From contig NC_079514.1 in NCBI RefSeq assembly GCF_000801105.2, positions 16,284,293-16,348,292 of the forward strand: a DNA stretch of 64,000 bases, given 5' to 3'. Source of the DNA: Raphanus sativus (Eukaryota > Streptophyta > Magnoliopsida > Brassicales > Brassicaceae). Within the stretch, counting starts at the first letter, position 1. Each line of letters starts with the position of its first letter. Under the pieces are notes generated by a model. The model saw only the letters and a program-made list of their open reading frames with translations. It ran no database searches and was not told where the DNA came from. The translations under genes and the position numbers were made by a program. This document shows, one piece after another, positions 20,311 to 30,429 of this stretch.

Positions 20311-21777
20311 TGATGTCTTGCATATTTGCATTGTTTTAACCATTCATTCATAAGCATTTACATCATGTAGATTAGGATTTAGACATGTTTAGGTTGCATT
20401 ATGCATACATATGTCTCTATCAGGTATTGGAGCACCTCATGAGGTTATTGGAGACATTTGGATGCATTTGGAGCTCAAAAGAAGAATAAGAGTTGATCTT
20501 TGGACAAAACCGACCGGAGCGACCACCTCGGAGCGACTAGGTGACATCGCTCCAGCCGGAGCGACCTCAAGGCTCAATCTCAGAGCGACGCCATGAAGTC
20601 GTTCGCCTTTTTATCGCTTCGGACATCCGTGGATCAGCCTGGAGCGACCTGCAGAGGTCGCTGTGAGACCTCGCTCCAGCCGGAGCGACCTTTGACGACC
20701 AAAGCTGGAGCGACCACTCCAAGTCGCTCGGCTTTACACAGCTCGAAGACAGAAGAAAATACCTCCGGAGCGATGCCTCGCAGCGACCACCCGAGGTCGC
20801 TCCCGAAGCCAGAGCGACCTCTCGGAGCGACTGGCCGAGGTCGCTCCGCGTTATCAGTGCACGACTTTTATTATTTTCAAGGACCTTTTTGCAATTTATT
20901 GTGCACGTTTTTGCACTGAAAAACCTAATGTTTAAGTACTCTTTGTAGCCACCATTGGCAGATTATCTTTTATCTATTGAAGAACACAAAACTCTCTCAA
21001 GAAAGTTCTCTTTTGATTTGATTGTTCTTGTGTTCTTGTGATTTTCTTTTCTAGTTCTCTATATGATTCATCTGAAATCCACCATGGGTTTAAGAGGAAT
21101 CATGGGGATTAGTGAGTAATCACCTTTTGAATTCATGGGTTAGGGAGATTAAGGGTGATTAGGCTAGTTCTAGGATGTTTTAGTGTAGATCATTCTTGTT
21201 CCTTGCTAGTAGAGTATTCATAATGCATCATTTGAGTAGGCCACTCAAAGGGTGATCTCTAGGCATTTCCCACCCAAAAGGTGTTTGATGAAATGCCTGA
21301 GTCAACTCTCCTAGGCTTTTAGTGTACTTTGCCAAAGAGATTTGTTGTTAAAGATGCTAAGATAGCTAATAGACTTGTTAGTAATGATTGCTTGCATGTT
21401 ATTCAACCAAAGACATTTGATGTTTGAGACATGTTAGCAAATGAGCATTCATCTAGACATAGAGCTTGCTTAGAATTGTGTCTAGGCTTAAGGTTAATAG
21501 TTTGATTGATTCATTTGTCATCCTTAGTTCGAAACCTGATCACCCAAGGTCTAAATCCCTAAACCCATGAGTTCTCCTTTCCAATAGATTAAAAGTATCA
21601 TTTTTATTGCTTTGCTTTAGCTTTAATCATTAGTATAGAAATCATCAAATCACTGTTTGCACTTAGATTAGGCAAATACTTGCATTCTCACTGCTTTGAG
21701 TCCCTCAGAACTGGTTCGACAAACTTACTTCCACTATACTATCATTTGACTTAGGAGCCTTAAAACTCCTAGCATCA
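20311..21777 (+). repeat. Ty3-type 5' LTR
   Basis: TGATGTCTTGCATATTTGCA ... CCTAGCATCA. It contains the GGAGCGAC-rich tract at 20514-20850. Confidence 0.93.
20514..20850. repeat. GC-rich GGAGCGACC / GGTCGCTCC array in the 5' LTR
   Basis: At least nine exact GAGCGAC on the plus strand and four GTCGCT in inverse orientation within ~340 bp of otherwise AT-rich LTR, irregularly spaced, so many alternative hairpins are possible. Short ORFs across it (20411-20919) are by-products of the repeat. Confidence 0.85.
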
Positions 21778-21780
21778 AAT

Positions 21781-21793
21781 TGGCGCCGTTGCC
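21781..21793 (+). other. Ty3-type primer-binding site
   Basis: TGGCGCCGTTGCC, three bases after the 5' LTR; matches the tRNA-Asp site used by Athila-type elements. Confidence 0.85.
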
Positions 21794-21906
21794 AAATTCT
21801 GAGTTTGATTTGAACATTGAGATTTAGTCATTTGCTTGAGACTAAGTCATTTTTATTTTTGTAAGTTACTGATTCTCTTCTTCACCTCTTTGTGGTTTTC
21901 AGGTGT

Positions 21907-24372
21907 ATGAACTTGAGGAGCAAGGGTACATCAAACCTTGTTCCAAGAGCCGCAGACATCAGAGCTTTAGAGAGAGAGTGTGCTAGAAAAAGAAGAGAAG
22001 AAGAGCAACAAGCTCAACTGCCGCCACTGGAAGCTGCAATGGAAGAACAACAAAATCCTCAGAACCCCAATGGACCTCAACAGCGACCAGCTCGCCCCAT
22101 TGGCACTTATGACTGCCCCAACATCCATGGTCCTAGACTTGGAATCCGAGCACCAGCTGTGGCTGCTAACAATTTTGAGATCAAGTCAGGACTGCTAAAC
22201 TGCATAGAGAACAACAAGTATCATGGTCTGGCTGTGGAGGACCCATTTGATCACTTGGATAAGTTTGACAGCTACTGTGGTATGTCAAAGACTAATGGTG
22301 TGTCAGAAGATGTCTTGAAGCTCAAGCTATTCCCTTTCTCTTTGGGGGATAAGGCACGTCAATGGGAGAAGTCTCTACCAAGTGACTCCATCACCACTTG
22401 GGAAGACTGCAAAAGGGCATTCTTGGAGAAGTTCTTCTCTACCTCAAGAACTGCTAAGTTGAGGAATGAGATCTCCAGCTTCCAACAGAAGAACTTGGAA
22501 GGATTCAGTGAAGCTTGGGAGAGATTCAATGGTTACCAAGCTCAGTGCCCACACCATGGATTCTCTAAGGAGAGCTTGCTGAGCACATTCTACAGAGGTG
22601 CTCTTCCTAAGTACAGAGCCAGACTGGATACAGCTAGCAATGGGTTCTTTTTGGGGAGAACTGAGGAAGAGGCAGAGGCTCTGGTTGACAACATGGTTAA
22701 GAGTGATGCAGTCTACAGTGGAGACCATGACAGAAGCAGCAGAGGTGATGACAATCAAACAAGGAATGAGATAAAGGCTCTTCAGGAGAAGATTGACAAA
22801 CTCATTGCTGATAAGGCCACACAAGCACATGTGAACTTTGTTGGCAACCCAAGCCAGGAGATACCTCCTACTGTCAATGAGGTTGAGGGTTTGGAAGGGC
22901 AAGAAGAATTATGTTTCATCAACAGTAATGGTAGCTGGTACAAGAAGGAACCCAACTTTCAGTACAACAACTACCAACAGAAGCCCTATTCAAACAACCA
23001 GCAGAGTGGTTATCAGCCTCGAAACAACCAGCAGAGCAACTATCAGCCTCAGCAAAACTCCTCTCCTAGCTCCTCTACCCCTCAACAGAGCAGCACTGAT
23101 GCCTTACTGAAACAGATCTTGGAGTCTCAGACTAGAAGTGAGAAGCATGTGGGCTATGAGCTGAAGAACCTTCACTCCAAGATTGATGGGAGCTACAATG
23201 AGCTCAACAACAAATTCACCCACCTCGCTTCTTCTGTCAAGAATTTGGAGAATCAGTTTGCTTCCATGAGCTCCCACCAGAACCGCCAGCAAGGATCTCT
23301 ACCTGGAAAGTCAGATCAAAACCCCAAGGAAGCAAAAGCTGTCACACTTAGGAGTGGTAAGCAGTTGACTCCTGTAACCCTCACCAGGGATGCTGAGAAA
23401 CAAGGTGAGGAGGTGGCCATCAACCTAGATGATGAAGTGGTCATTGTTGATGAGAAGACAGATGCTGAGATCTTGGAGAAGATTGTGAAAGCCAAGGGTA
23501 AAGGAAAGGTTGGAGAAGAGAAGAAAACAACAAAAGATGGTGAATCTGCTGCTCCAGCAAGTGAGAGCTCTCCTGTCTCCCCTCCCTATGAACCAAAGCT
23601 TCCATTCCCTGGTAGATTCAAGAAGCAGCTGCTACAGAAGTACAAGGCTTTGTTTGAGAAGCAGATGAGTGAAGCTCAGGTTACAATGCCCATCATTGAT
23701 GCTTTCATGCTGATTCCTCAATACAGCAAACTCCTGAAAGATGTTGTAGCTGCTAAGAAGAAAGAGATGGAGGGCATGATGGTTCTGAGTCATGAGTGCA
23801 ATGCCATCATTCAGAGGCTTGATGCTCCAGAGAAGCTAGAGGACCCAGGATGCTTCACACTCCCTTGTGCTCTTGGACCTATGGTATTTGAGAAATGTCT
23901 CTGCGATTTGGGAGCTAGTGTCAGCTTGATGCCTTTGTCTGTGGCAAAGAAGCTTGGCTTCACTCAATACAAGAAGTGTAGACTCTCTCTGGTGTTGGCT
24001 GATCGTTCAGTGAAGTACCCTGTGGGCATCCTAGAGAACCTCCCTGTGAAGATTGGAAGGTATGAGATACCTACAGATTTTGTGGTGCTTGAAATGGGTG
24101 AGGAGGCTCAAGACCCATTGATTCTTGGAAGGCCATTCTTAGCTACAGCAGGAGCTATTGTGAATGTGAAGGAAGGGAAGATTGACCTCCATTTGGGCAA
24201 GGAGAACATCCTCCACTTTGACATCAAGGAGAAGATGAGGAACCCCACTGTATTTGGACAAGCCTTCACCATTGAAGAGATGAATTTTTCTCCTGCTGAT
24301 GATCTCTATGATGAGCTACCACCTGAGGAAGATGGGGTGTCAACTCCACTTTCTGCCTCTAGTCCAGCCTGA
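21907..24372 (+). CDS. Ty3-type Gag-protease protein, intact, 821 aa
   Basis: The first ATG after the PBS (21907) gives MNLRSKGTSNLVPRAADIRA. A retrotransposon Gag domain (about 120-260: NNFEIKSGLLNCIEN, LKLKLFPFSLGDKARQWEKS, FLEKFFSTSRTAKLRNEISS) is followed by a Q/N-rich linker (about 350-410), a coiled segment, and a pepsin-like retroviral protease (about 655-770: CDLGASVSLMPLSVAKKLGF, with DLGA in place of DTGA, and DPLILGRPFLATAGAIVNV). There is no CCHC knuckle, as in Athila Gag. The frame stops at 24372 with no polymerase following. The product would form particles and process itself. The uninterrupted frame fits a young copy. Confidence 0.9.
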   Translation: MNLRSKGTSNLVPRAADIRALERECARKRREEEQQAQLPPLEAAMEEQQNPQNPNGPQQRPARPIGTYDCPNIHGPRLGIRAPAVAANNFEIKSGLLNCIENNKYHGLAVEDPFDHLDKFDSYCGMSKTNGVSEDVLKLKLFPFSLGDKARQWEKSLPSDSITTWEDCKRAFLEKFFSTSRTAKLRNEISSFQQKNLEGFSEAWERFNGYQAQCPHHGFSKESLLSTFYRGALPKYRARLDTASNGFFLGRTEEEAEALVDNMVKSDAVYSGDHDRSSRGDDNQTRNEIKALQEKIDKLIADKATQAHVNFVGNPSQEIPPTVNEVEGLEGQEELCFINSNGSWYKKEPNFQYNNYQQKPYSNNQQSGYQPRNNQQSNYQPQQNSSPSSSTPQQSSTDALLKQILESQTRSEKHVGYELKNLHSKIDGSYNELNNKFTHLASSVKNLENQFASMSSHQNRQQGSLPGKSDQNPKEAKAVTLRSGKQLTPVTLTRDAEKQGEEVAINLDDEVVIVDEKTDAEILEKIVKAKGKGKVGEEKKTTKDGESAAPASESSPVSPPYEPKLPFPGRFKKQLLQKYKALFEKQMSEAQVTMPIIDAFMLIPQYSKLLKDVVAAKKKEMEGMMVLSHECNAIIQRLDAPEKLEDPGCFTLPCALGPMVFEKCLCDLGASVSLMPLSVAKKLGFTQYKKCRLSLVLADRSVKYPVGILENLPVKIGRYEIPTDFVVLEMGEEAQDPLILGRPFLATAGAIVNVKEGKIDLHLGKENILHFDIKEKMRNPTVFGQAFTIEEMNFSPADDLYDELPPEEDGVSTPLSASSPA

Positions 24373-24537
24373 TCCAAGGGAGGCAAAGTCAAGCTAGAGA
24401 CTTAAAACAAGCTCACTTGGGAGGAAGTCCCATGAGTATCCTTGTATATATTGCATTAGTATTTGCATTATCATTCTATTGCATAGAACAATTGGAAAAT
24501 GAAGTTGTTTGCAGGTGTGGAGCAGAAACTCGGACAT

Positions 24538-24722
24538 CAGAGCGAGGTCATGGAGCGAGGGAGAGAAGTCGCTCCAGCTGGGAGCGACTTGCCCACAGCG
24601 ACCCCCAGAGGTCGCTCGTGGCCTCCGGAGCGAAACTGACCATGGAGCGAGGTCTCCGCAGCGACGTCACGAGGTCGCTCCAACTGGGAGCGACCTGCCG
24701 CAGCGACCCTTCAACCTCGCCC
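24538..24722. repeat. Internal GGAGCGAC / GTCGCTCC array after gag-pro
   Basis: The same GC-rich motif as in the LTRs, both orientations (gtcgctccagctgggagcga), lies about 165 bp after the ORF stop where pol would normally begin. Confidence 0.85.
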
Positions 24723-24822
24723 CCGTCTCAGGTAACTGCAAACTTCCCTTTTTCCAGTTTTTCTTTGTATTTCACATTTCCATTGGGTACCTCACTCACA
24801 CAGAGACTGTGTGATTTAAGTG

Positions 24823-25588
24823 TGGGGGAGGTACCTAGTATTTGATCATGTTTGTTTCCATGATTTTGAGTCTCATGCATTGCATATACATTCTTATTTG
24901 CATTAGAAAAATCCAAAAAAAAAAAATAAAAAATTTGAAAAACACAAAAAGAATCATTTAGTTGCATCATTTGCATTTTTAGGATTGAGTCTAGAAGCAT
25001 ATAAGTTGCATTCATGCATTAGGGGGATCTCAACCTTGTAAAGAGCTCATGCTAAGTACTGAATTTGTTGACCTTTGTAATCATGACAAGTAGCTTGAGC
25101 ACCCTTTAGAAAGCTTGTAAACTTCGCGCCTTGAATGCTCCTCTTGAAACTCATTTGACTGTTGATACTCTCTCTTTGAAGCAAGCTCCTGTTTTAATGA
25201 CTCTTGCATATGGTCCCTTGTGTACTAAGTCATGGATATACACACTTGAGTTGTCCCATCTGTTTTACCAATCTTTTTGACAAACTCAAGTGGTACTCCA
25301 CTCCCAAAACCCATACCTCATTTTTAAACCATCAGTATTTGTTGAGTGAGGCCTCTTTGGAAAGCTTTGCATGTGCATAATGTTGAGAGTATTGGGAACG
25401 ACAATGCTTAGTCTCCATTCTTGCTAGATTAGTCACTCTATTGTCTAGCTATAGGAAGGGGGTGAGTGTTGTGATTGTGATTTGGGAATATGAAAGGTTT
25501 GACTCTTTGTGCTTAAATGATTAGTCTTTATGGGATTAGTGGAGAAGTATCTAGCTCTTATTGTGAAAAGTCTTGGCCCCCAAATAAA

Positions 25589-25619
<31 letters not shown>

Positions 25620-26283
25620 AAAAAAAAAGAAGAATGAAAAAGGGGGCTAGCAAAGTTGTTAGGAGCTAAGATTTGTTTTAAAATTGTGAAAATCCCTTAT
25701 TGATTTCAAAAGAAAGAGTCTGATGTGAAGAATGTTCTTGGGATCTTTTGGTGAGAGATGTGAGTTGGGTTTGACATTGAGGAATGATTGAATATCTTGT
25801 GTGTTTGGGAAAGGGTAGAACAATGGAGATTGAGCATTGTATGCATGAGTTGATCCCTTTCTTAGATATATTATGTGTATTGTCAAAGCTACTTTGTTTT
25901 GAGAGTAAACCACCATAAAAGATCATTTTGAACCTCTGATTTCACTTGCATTAAAGCCTTTGTCTTACCAAACCAAATGACTTGGACCAGTTGACCATTT
26001 GTGAGATGTCTATTGAGTTTGCTTCATAAATGTTAGAGAGATGTGGATTTGTGGTTTGTAGATGCATGGTTAATGAGTGTAGAGATCAAAGGAGCTGAGA
26101 TAGGCCTAGAGAAGTTAGAGATGGATAAAATCTTTGCTCTTGCTATTTGGTATGATTATGCAAGGTTGTTAGGTTGAGAACTAAGAAGATTTTCTTTTGG
26201 TTATGAGTCCCCATTTTCAAACCTTTTCTCCTTGGTTCTTGAAAGTTTACTTGTGGACAAGTAAAGGACTAGTATGGGGGAGT
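24823..26283 (+). other. Ty3-type internal non-coding region and polypurine tract
   Basis: After a purine-rich gtgtgggggagg (24818-24832) comes non-coding sequence with an A-rich simple tract (25586-25632) and no recognisable protein. It ends in the polypurine tract AGTATGGGGGAGT (26271-26283) abutting the 3' LTR. Pol is wholly absent rather than degraded in place. Confidence 0.75.
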
Positions 26284-27751
26284 TGATGTCTTGCATATTT
26301 GCATTGTTTTAACCATTCATTCATAAGCATTTACATCATTGTAGATTAGGATTTAGACATGTTTAGGTTGCATTATGCATACATATGTCTCTATCAGGTA
26401 TTGGAGCACCTCATGAGGTTATTGGAGACATTTGGATGCATTTGGAGCTCAAAAGAAGAATAAGAGTTGATCTTTGGACAAAACCGACCGGAGCGACCAC
26501 CTCGGAGCGACTAGGTGACATCGCTCCAGCCGGAGCGACCTCAAGGCTCAATCTCAGAGCGACGCCATGAAGTCGCTCGCCTTTTTATCGCTTCGGACAT
26601 CCGTGGATCAGCCTGGAGCGACCTGCAGAGGTCGCTGTGAGACCTCGCTCCAGCCGGAGCGACCTTTGACGACCAAAGCTGGAGCGACCACTCCAAGTCG
26701 CTCGGCTTTACACAGCTCGAAGACAGAAGAAAATACCTCCGGAGCGATGCCTCGCAGCGACCACCCGAGGTCGCTCCCGAAGCCAGAGCGACCTCTCGGA
26801 GCGACTGGCCGAGGTCGCTCCGCGTTATCAGTGCACGACTTTTATTATTTTCAAGGACCTTTTTGCAATTTATTGTGCACGTTTTTGCACTGAAAAACCT
26901 AATGTTTAAGTACTCTTTGTAGCCACCATTGGCAGATTATCTTTTATCTATTGAAGAACACAAAACTCTCTCAAGAAAGTTCTCTTTTGATTTGATTGTT
27001 CTTGTGTTCTTGTGATTTTCTTTTCTAGTTCTCTATATGATTCATCTGAAATCCACCATGGGTTTAAGAGGAATCATGGGGATTAGTGAGTAATCACCTT
27101 TTGAATTCATGGGTTAGGGAGATTAAGGGTGATTAGGCTAGTTCTAGGATGTTTTAGTGTAGATCATTCTTGTTCCTTGCTAGTAGAGTATTCATAATGC
27201 ATCATTTGAGTAGGCCACTCAAAGGGTGATCTCTAGGCATTTCCCACCCAAAAGGTGTTTGATGAAATGCCTGAGTCAACTCTCCTAGGCTTTTAGTGTA
27301 CTTTGCCAAAGAGATTTGTTGTTAAAGATGCTAAGATAGCTAATAGACTTGTTAGTAATGATTGCTTGCATGTTATTCAACCAAAGACATTTGATGTTTG
27401 AGACATGTTAGCAAATGAACATTCATCTAGACATAGAGCTTGCTTAGAATTGTGTCTAGGCTTAAGGTTAATAGTTTGATTGATTCATTTGTCATCCTTA
27501 GTTCGAAACCTGATCACCCAAGGTCTAAATCCCTAAACCCATGAGTTCTCCTTTCCAATAGATTAAAAGTATCATTTTTATTGCTTTGCTTTAGCTTTAA
27601 TCATTAGTATAGAAATCATCAAATCACTGTTTGCACTTAGATTAGGCAAATACTTGCATTCTCACTGCTTTGAGTCCCTCAGAACTGGTTCGACAAACTT
27701 ACTTCCACTATACTATCATTTGACTTAGGAGCCTTAAAACTCCTAGCATCA
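26284..27751 (+). repeat. Ty3-type 3' LTR
   Basis: Near-identical to the 5' LTR. Differences noticed: an extra T near 26340, gtcgctcgcc against gtcgttcgcc near 26573, and gaacatt against gagcatt near 27418. Confidence 0.93.
26487..26823. repeat. GC-rich GGAGCGACC / GGTCGCTCC array in the 3' LTR
   Basis: Copy of the 5' LTR array, differing by one base noticed (gtcgctcgcc). Confidence 0.85.
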
Positions 27752-27756
27752 ATTGT

Positions 27757-29482
27757 AACTGCCACTACACCACTACACGTTTTAAGATTATCACGAAAAC
27801 AACTTCTGTTTTTGAATGTTTAAAAAAATCAAACACACGCACAAATATATTAATATGCTATACAAATTCTTATATAAAATTATGGTTTTATGGTATGTGT
27901 TATAATTTAGCATAACTGTATATATATATATATATATACATATATATTTATATGTATATTATTTATAGTTTGTATTGAAATATTTTTAATAAACTAAAAA
28001 ATAGTATATTTAAAATTTAAAATAAATCTTCAATTTGTATTCATAAATTTATGATTAGAAAGTTAATAATAAAATAGTAATAATTAATTTCAGACATATT
28101 TACAGAAAAAAATACAAAACAACACTATATATGCGCTTCAAGTACATATCAAGATCTAATATAGGTCTAACATTTTACCGGACCCGAAAAACCAAACTAG
28201 AACGGATCCGAAAATACAGGTTCAGATTCAAGTTTATGCTAAAATATTTATTGGATCTTTTTTATGGGGACCCACAAGTCTCGGTTTGGATCTACGTCCT
28301 ACAAGAGACCCAATCAGGTATTCGAAATACTCAAAAATTATTATATATTAGGTAAATTTGGATGATTGTGTGTATTTTAGATATTTCAGATATTTTTTTA
28401 AATAACGGATTCAGGTTTTAGGTATAATTTCAGGTTTCGGGTAAATTTTAGATTTTCAAAAAATATAATTTGGGTGTATGGGTAAATTTGAGATACCTTT
28501 CGAGTTTTCGGATCTGATTTTGTGTAAGTTTCAGATATATTTTCTCCAGGTATTTTTAGGATTTGCAGGTACTTTTTGAGTTTTCAAATTCAGTTTGGAT
28601 ATGTCAGGTTTTTTTCGGGTCCTATATACCCAAATCAACCCGAATCCGAAATAAAACTGAAATTACGAGTGTTTTACGTATATTAGAATTATATATTTGA
28701 ACCGACAAGAGTTCGACAAGATCCTGGCCGAACAGACCTGAAAAATTATAGATATCTATATGGATCTAAATTTTCAGGAACCGAAAGATGCGGACCCAAT
28801 AAGACCTGATCTGAGGACCGGATGCCTAGGCCTAATCTGAATAGATAAATATGATTACAAAAAATGGATTTATAATTATAAAGAAACGAGTATATGCCGG
28901 CCAACTTTAAATTACTATTATTTCTACAGTAAATCAAATAGGTTTTGATTAAGATTTATACACATATATGACTACAAAAAAATATGATTAAGAAAAAAAC
29001 ATAAGTATTACAATTAAATATCTAGAAAAGGTTAAACAAAAAATATACATGTCCTTTTGAAAGGGCGGGTCAGAATCTAGATTCTGAAGACCCAAATGTT
29101 CTCAAATATTTAAAAAAATAGTTTCATTTAAAATAAAAAATCATATAAACTTTTTAAAATACACAAAAACAGATTTTATCAATACATAACGGGTCTATGA
29201 CAAAAAAATAGTTTAAAAATATTAAACTTTTTCTTTAAATTAAAATACTAAAAATAAAATCACTGTGAAATAATTCACAAGTTTAACAACAGGTTAATAA
29301 ACAAAAATCATAAAATACGAATCAGAATTATTTGGAGTCTTCAAAATTTTGGTCATATTTAAAATAACAAAAATTATTCATACAATAATTTTAGATAAAT
29401 TTCATAAAATTCTTAACAAAATATAATTTATCAAGTATAAAAATATTCATGACATAAAATTAATATTTTCAACAAAAATATA
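27757..29482. other. Helitron interior, non-coding, AT-rich
   Basis: AT-rich with a (TA)n tract (27920-27938) and a 'ggttcagattcaag / cgggt' repetitive tract (28140-28800) related to the dispersed repeat at 19355. No Helitron protein or captured gene recognised. Confidence 0.5.
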
Positions 29483-29513
29483 CCCGCCCTCTGAAGGGCG
29501 GGTCAGAATCTAG
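29483..29513 (+). other. Helitron 3' terminal hairpin and CTAG end
   Basis: CCCGCCCT-CTGA-AGGGCGGG followed 7 nt later by CTAG|T. A partial second copy of this end (gaaagggcgggtcagaatctag) sits inside the element at about 29058-29080. Confidence 0.8.
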
Positions 29514-30230
29514 TTGTTAGTTTTAAAAAGGCCATTTAAGCTTCTATCTATAAATAAATACCTTTATTGTTGCAATTGACAACAAGATCCACTGTAACAC
29601 AAAGGTTATTTCAAACTGAGAATAGAATCTAGGGTATATCCCTTCGTTCACACCACCCCCTCCTCAAATCCGGGTTTGATTTTCGGCAGCGGAAACTTTA
29701 TTTTTTATTTCAATAAAGCTTACGGGCCAACTAAATAAACTAACCTTTTAAAGGTTTTAAGAGAGCCCATATAAATTAAACAATTTACAACTAGATTATC
29801 AATCAAACGTTTCATTATTGACTTCAGTAATCAGTACTAGAAATCTAGAATACTATGTAATTATGTATATAATAATATTCTTTTATCATCAGTTTTTTTT
29901 GGTTTGTTTGAATAACATTATCGTTAGTTTTCTCATTCTGTCAGTCATGCATATGTTTTAAGAAACCCACCACTGCTCACTGTCTTCTAAGGCGAGGAAC
30001 AATCACATTCATTCGCCTTTAATTTGGTCTTTCAAAATCCAACTCTTGGCATGTGTCTTTTCTTTTTCAAAATCCAACTCTTGGCATGTGTATTTTCTCT
30101 TCCATGTTAAAACCACCGGGATCTTAATAATATTCTAGAATGAAATGTTTTGTCGGAAATGCAACTTAAATAATGTTACAATAATATATTTCGAGTTAAA
30201 GCATTAAGAGTGGAGAATTTAGAAAAGGTT
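29514..30230 (+). repeat. Duplicated unit, copy 2, right part
   Basis: Resumes directly after the Helitron and aligns with 16240-16985, including the tRNA-like unit, the ggcgaggaacaatcacattc segment and the attctagaatgaaatg segment also found at 1880-1927. It carries a ~37-bp internal tandem copy (caaaatccaactcttggcat, about 30034-30100) absent from copy 1. Confidence 0.7.
29588..29693 (+). pseudogene. Degenerate copy of the tRNA-like unit
   Basis: Matches 16310-16407 but the acceptor-like stem has one mismatch (TCCACTG/CAGCGGA), the B box is altered (GGTTTGATTTT) and an ~8-nt insertion is present. Probably silent. Confidence 0.5.
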
Positions 30231-30429
30231 TGTCTGCTTTATTTGCATAAATGGTCTTTCACTATAGAATTTATGGGTTTCAAACTTCGAAATACATCAG
30301 AAAAAGAAGAGAAAAGCTATAAAACGGAAGGAAAAGAAAGTTGTCAATTGGAGAAGTCTTACATGCAATGCAAACAAATGATTATAATGGTGTGTTATGA
30401 TCCAAATAGACTTCTTGAGACTAATAGAA

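Larger units (their letters stand above)
20311..27751 (+). mobile_element. Young non-autonomous Ty3/gypsy (Athila-like) LTR element
   Basis: LTRs of 1467 bp (20311-21777) and 1468 bp (26284-27751) begin TGATG and end CATCA, with a perfect target-site duplication ATTGT (20306-20310 and 27752-27756). The primer-binding site TGGCGCCGTTGCC (21781-21793, tRNA-Asp type as in Athila) and a polypurine tract (26271-26283) are present. Between them lies only a Gag-protease ORF: reverse transcriptase, RNase H and integrase are absent. By eye the LTRs differ by one indel and two substitutions, so insertion was very recent and must have used proteins supplied by another copy. Confidence 0.93.
19975..29513 (+). 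mobile_element. Helitron, non-autonomous, split by a Ty3-type element
   Basis: The 5' terminus is TCTATATAATC after host A (19974). The 3' terminus is a hairpin (8-bp stem CCCGCCCT/AGGGCGGG, loop CTGA, 29483-29502) followed by CAGAATCTAG and host T (29514). TC...CTAG with insertion between A and T is the Helitron signature, and the undisrupted duplicate at 16135-16985 reads straight across the site. Removing the nested Ty3 element and one target-site duplication leaves about 2093 bp with no Rep/helicase coding, so it would need a helper. Confidence 0.8.

Noticed and set aside
20411..20919. Two overlapping ORFs (61 and 108 codons) in the 5' LTR, repeated in the 3' LTR
   Set aside because: They run through the GGAGCGAC array, have no domain, and their openness follows from the GC-rich repeat. 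Not proposed as genes.
22444..22902. 152-codon minus-strand ORF over gag
   Set aside because: Shadow of the Gag-protease frame; no domain.
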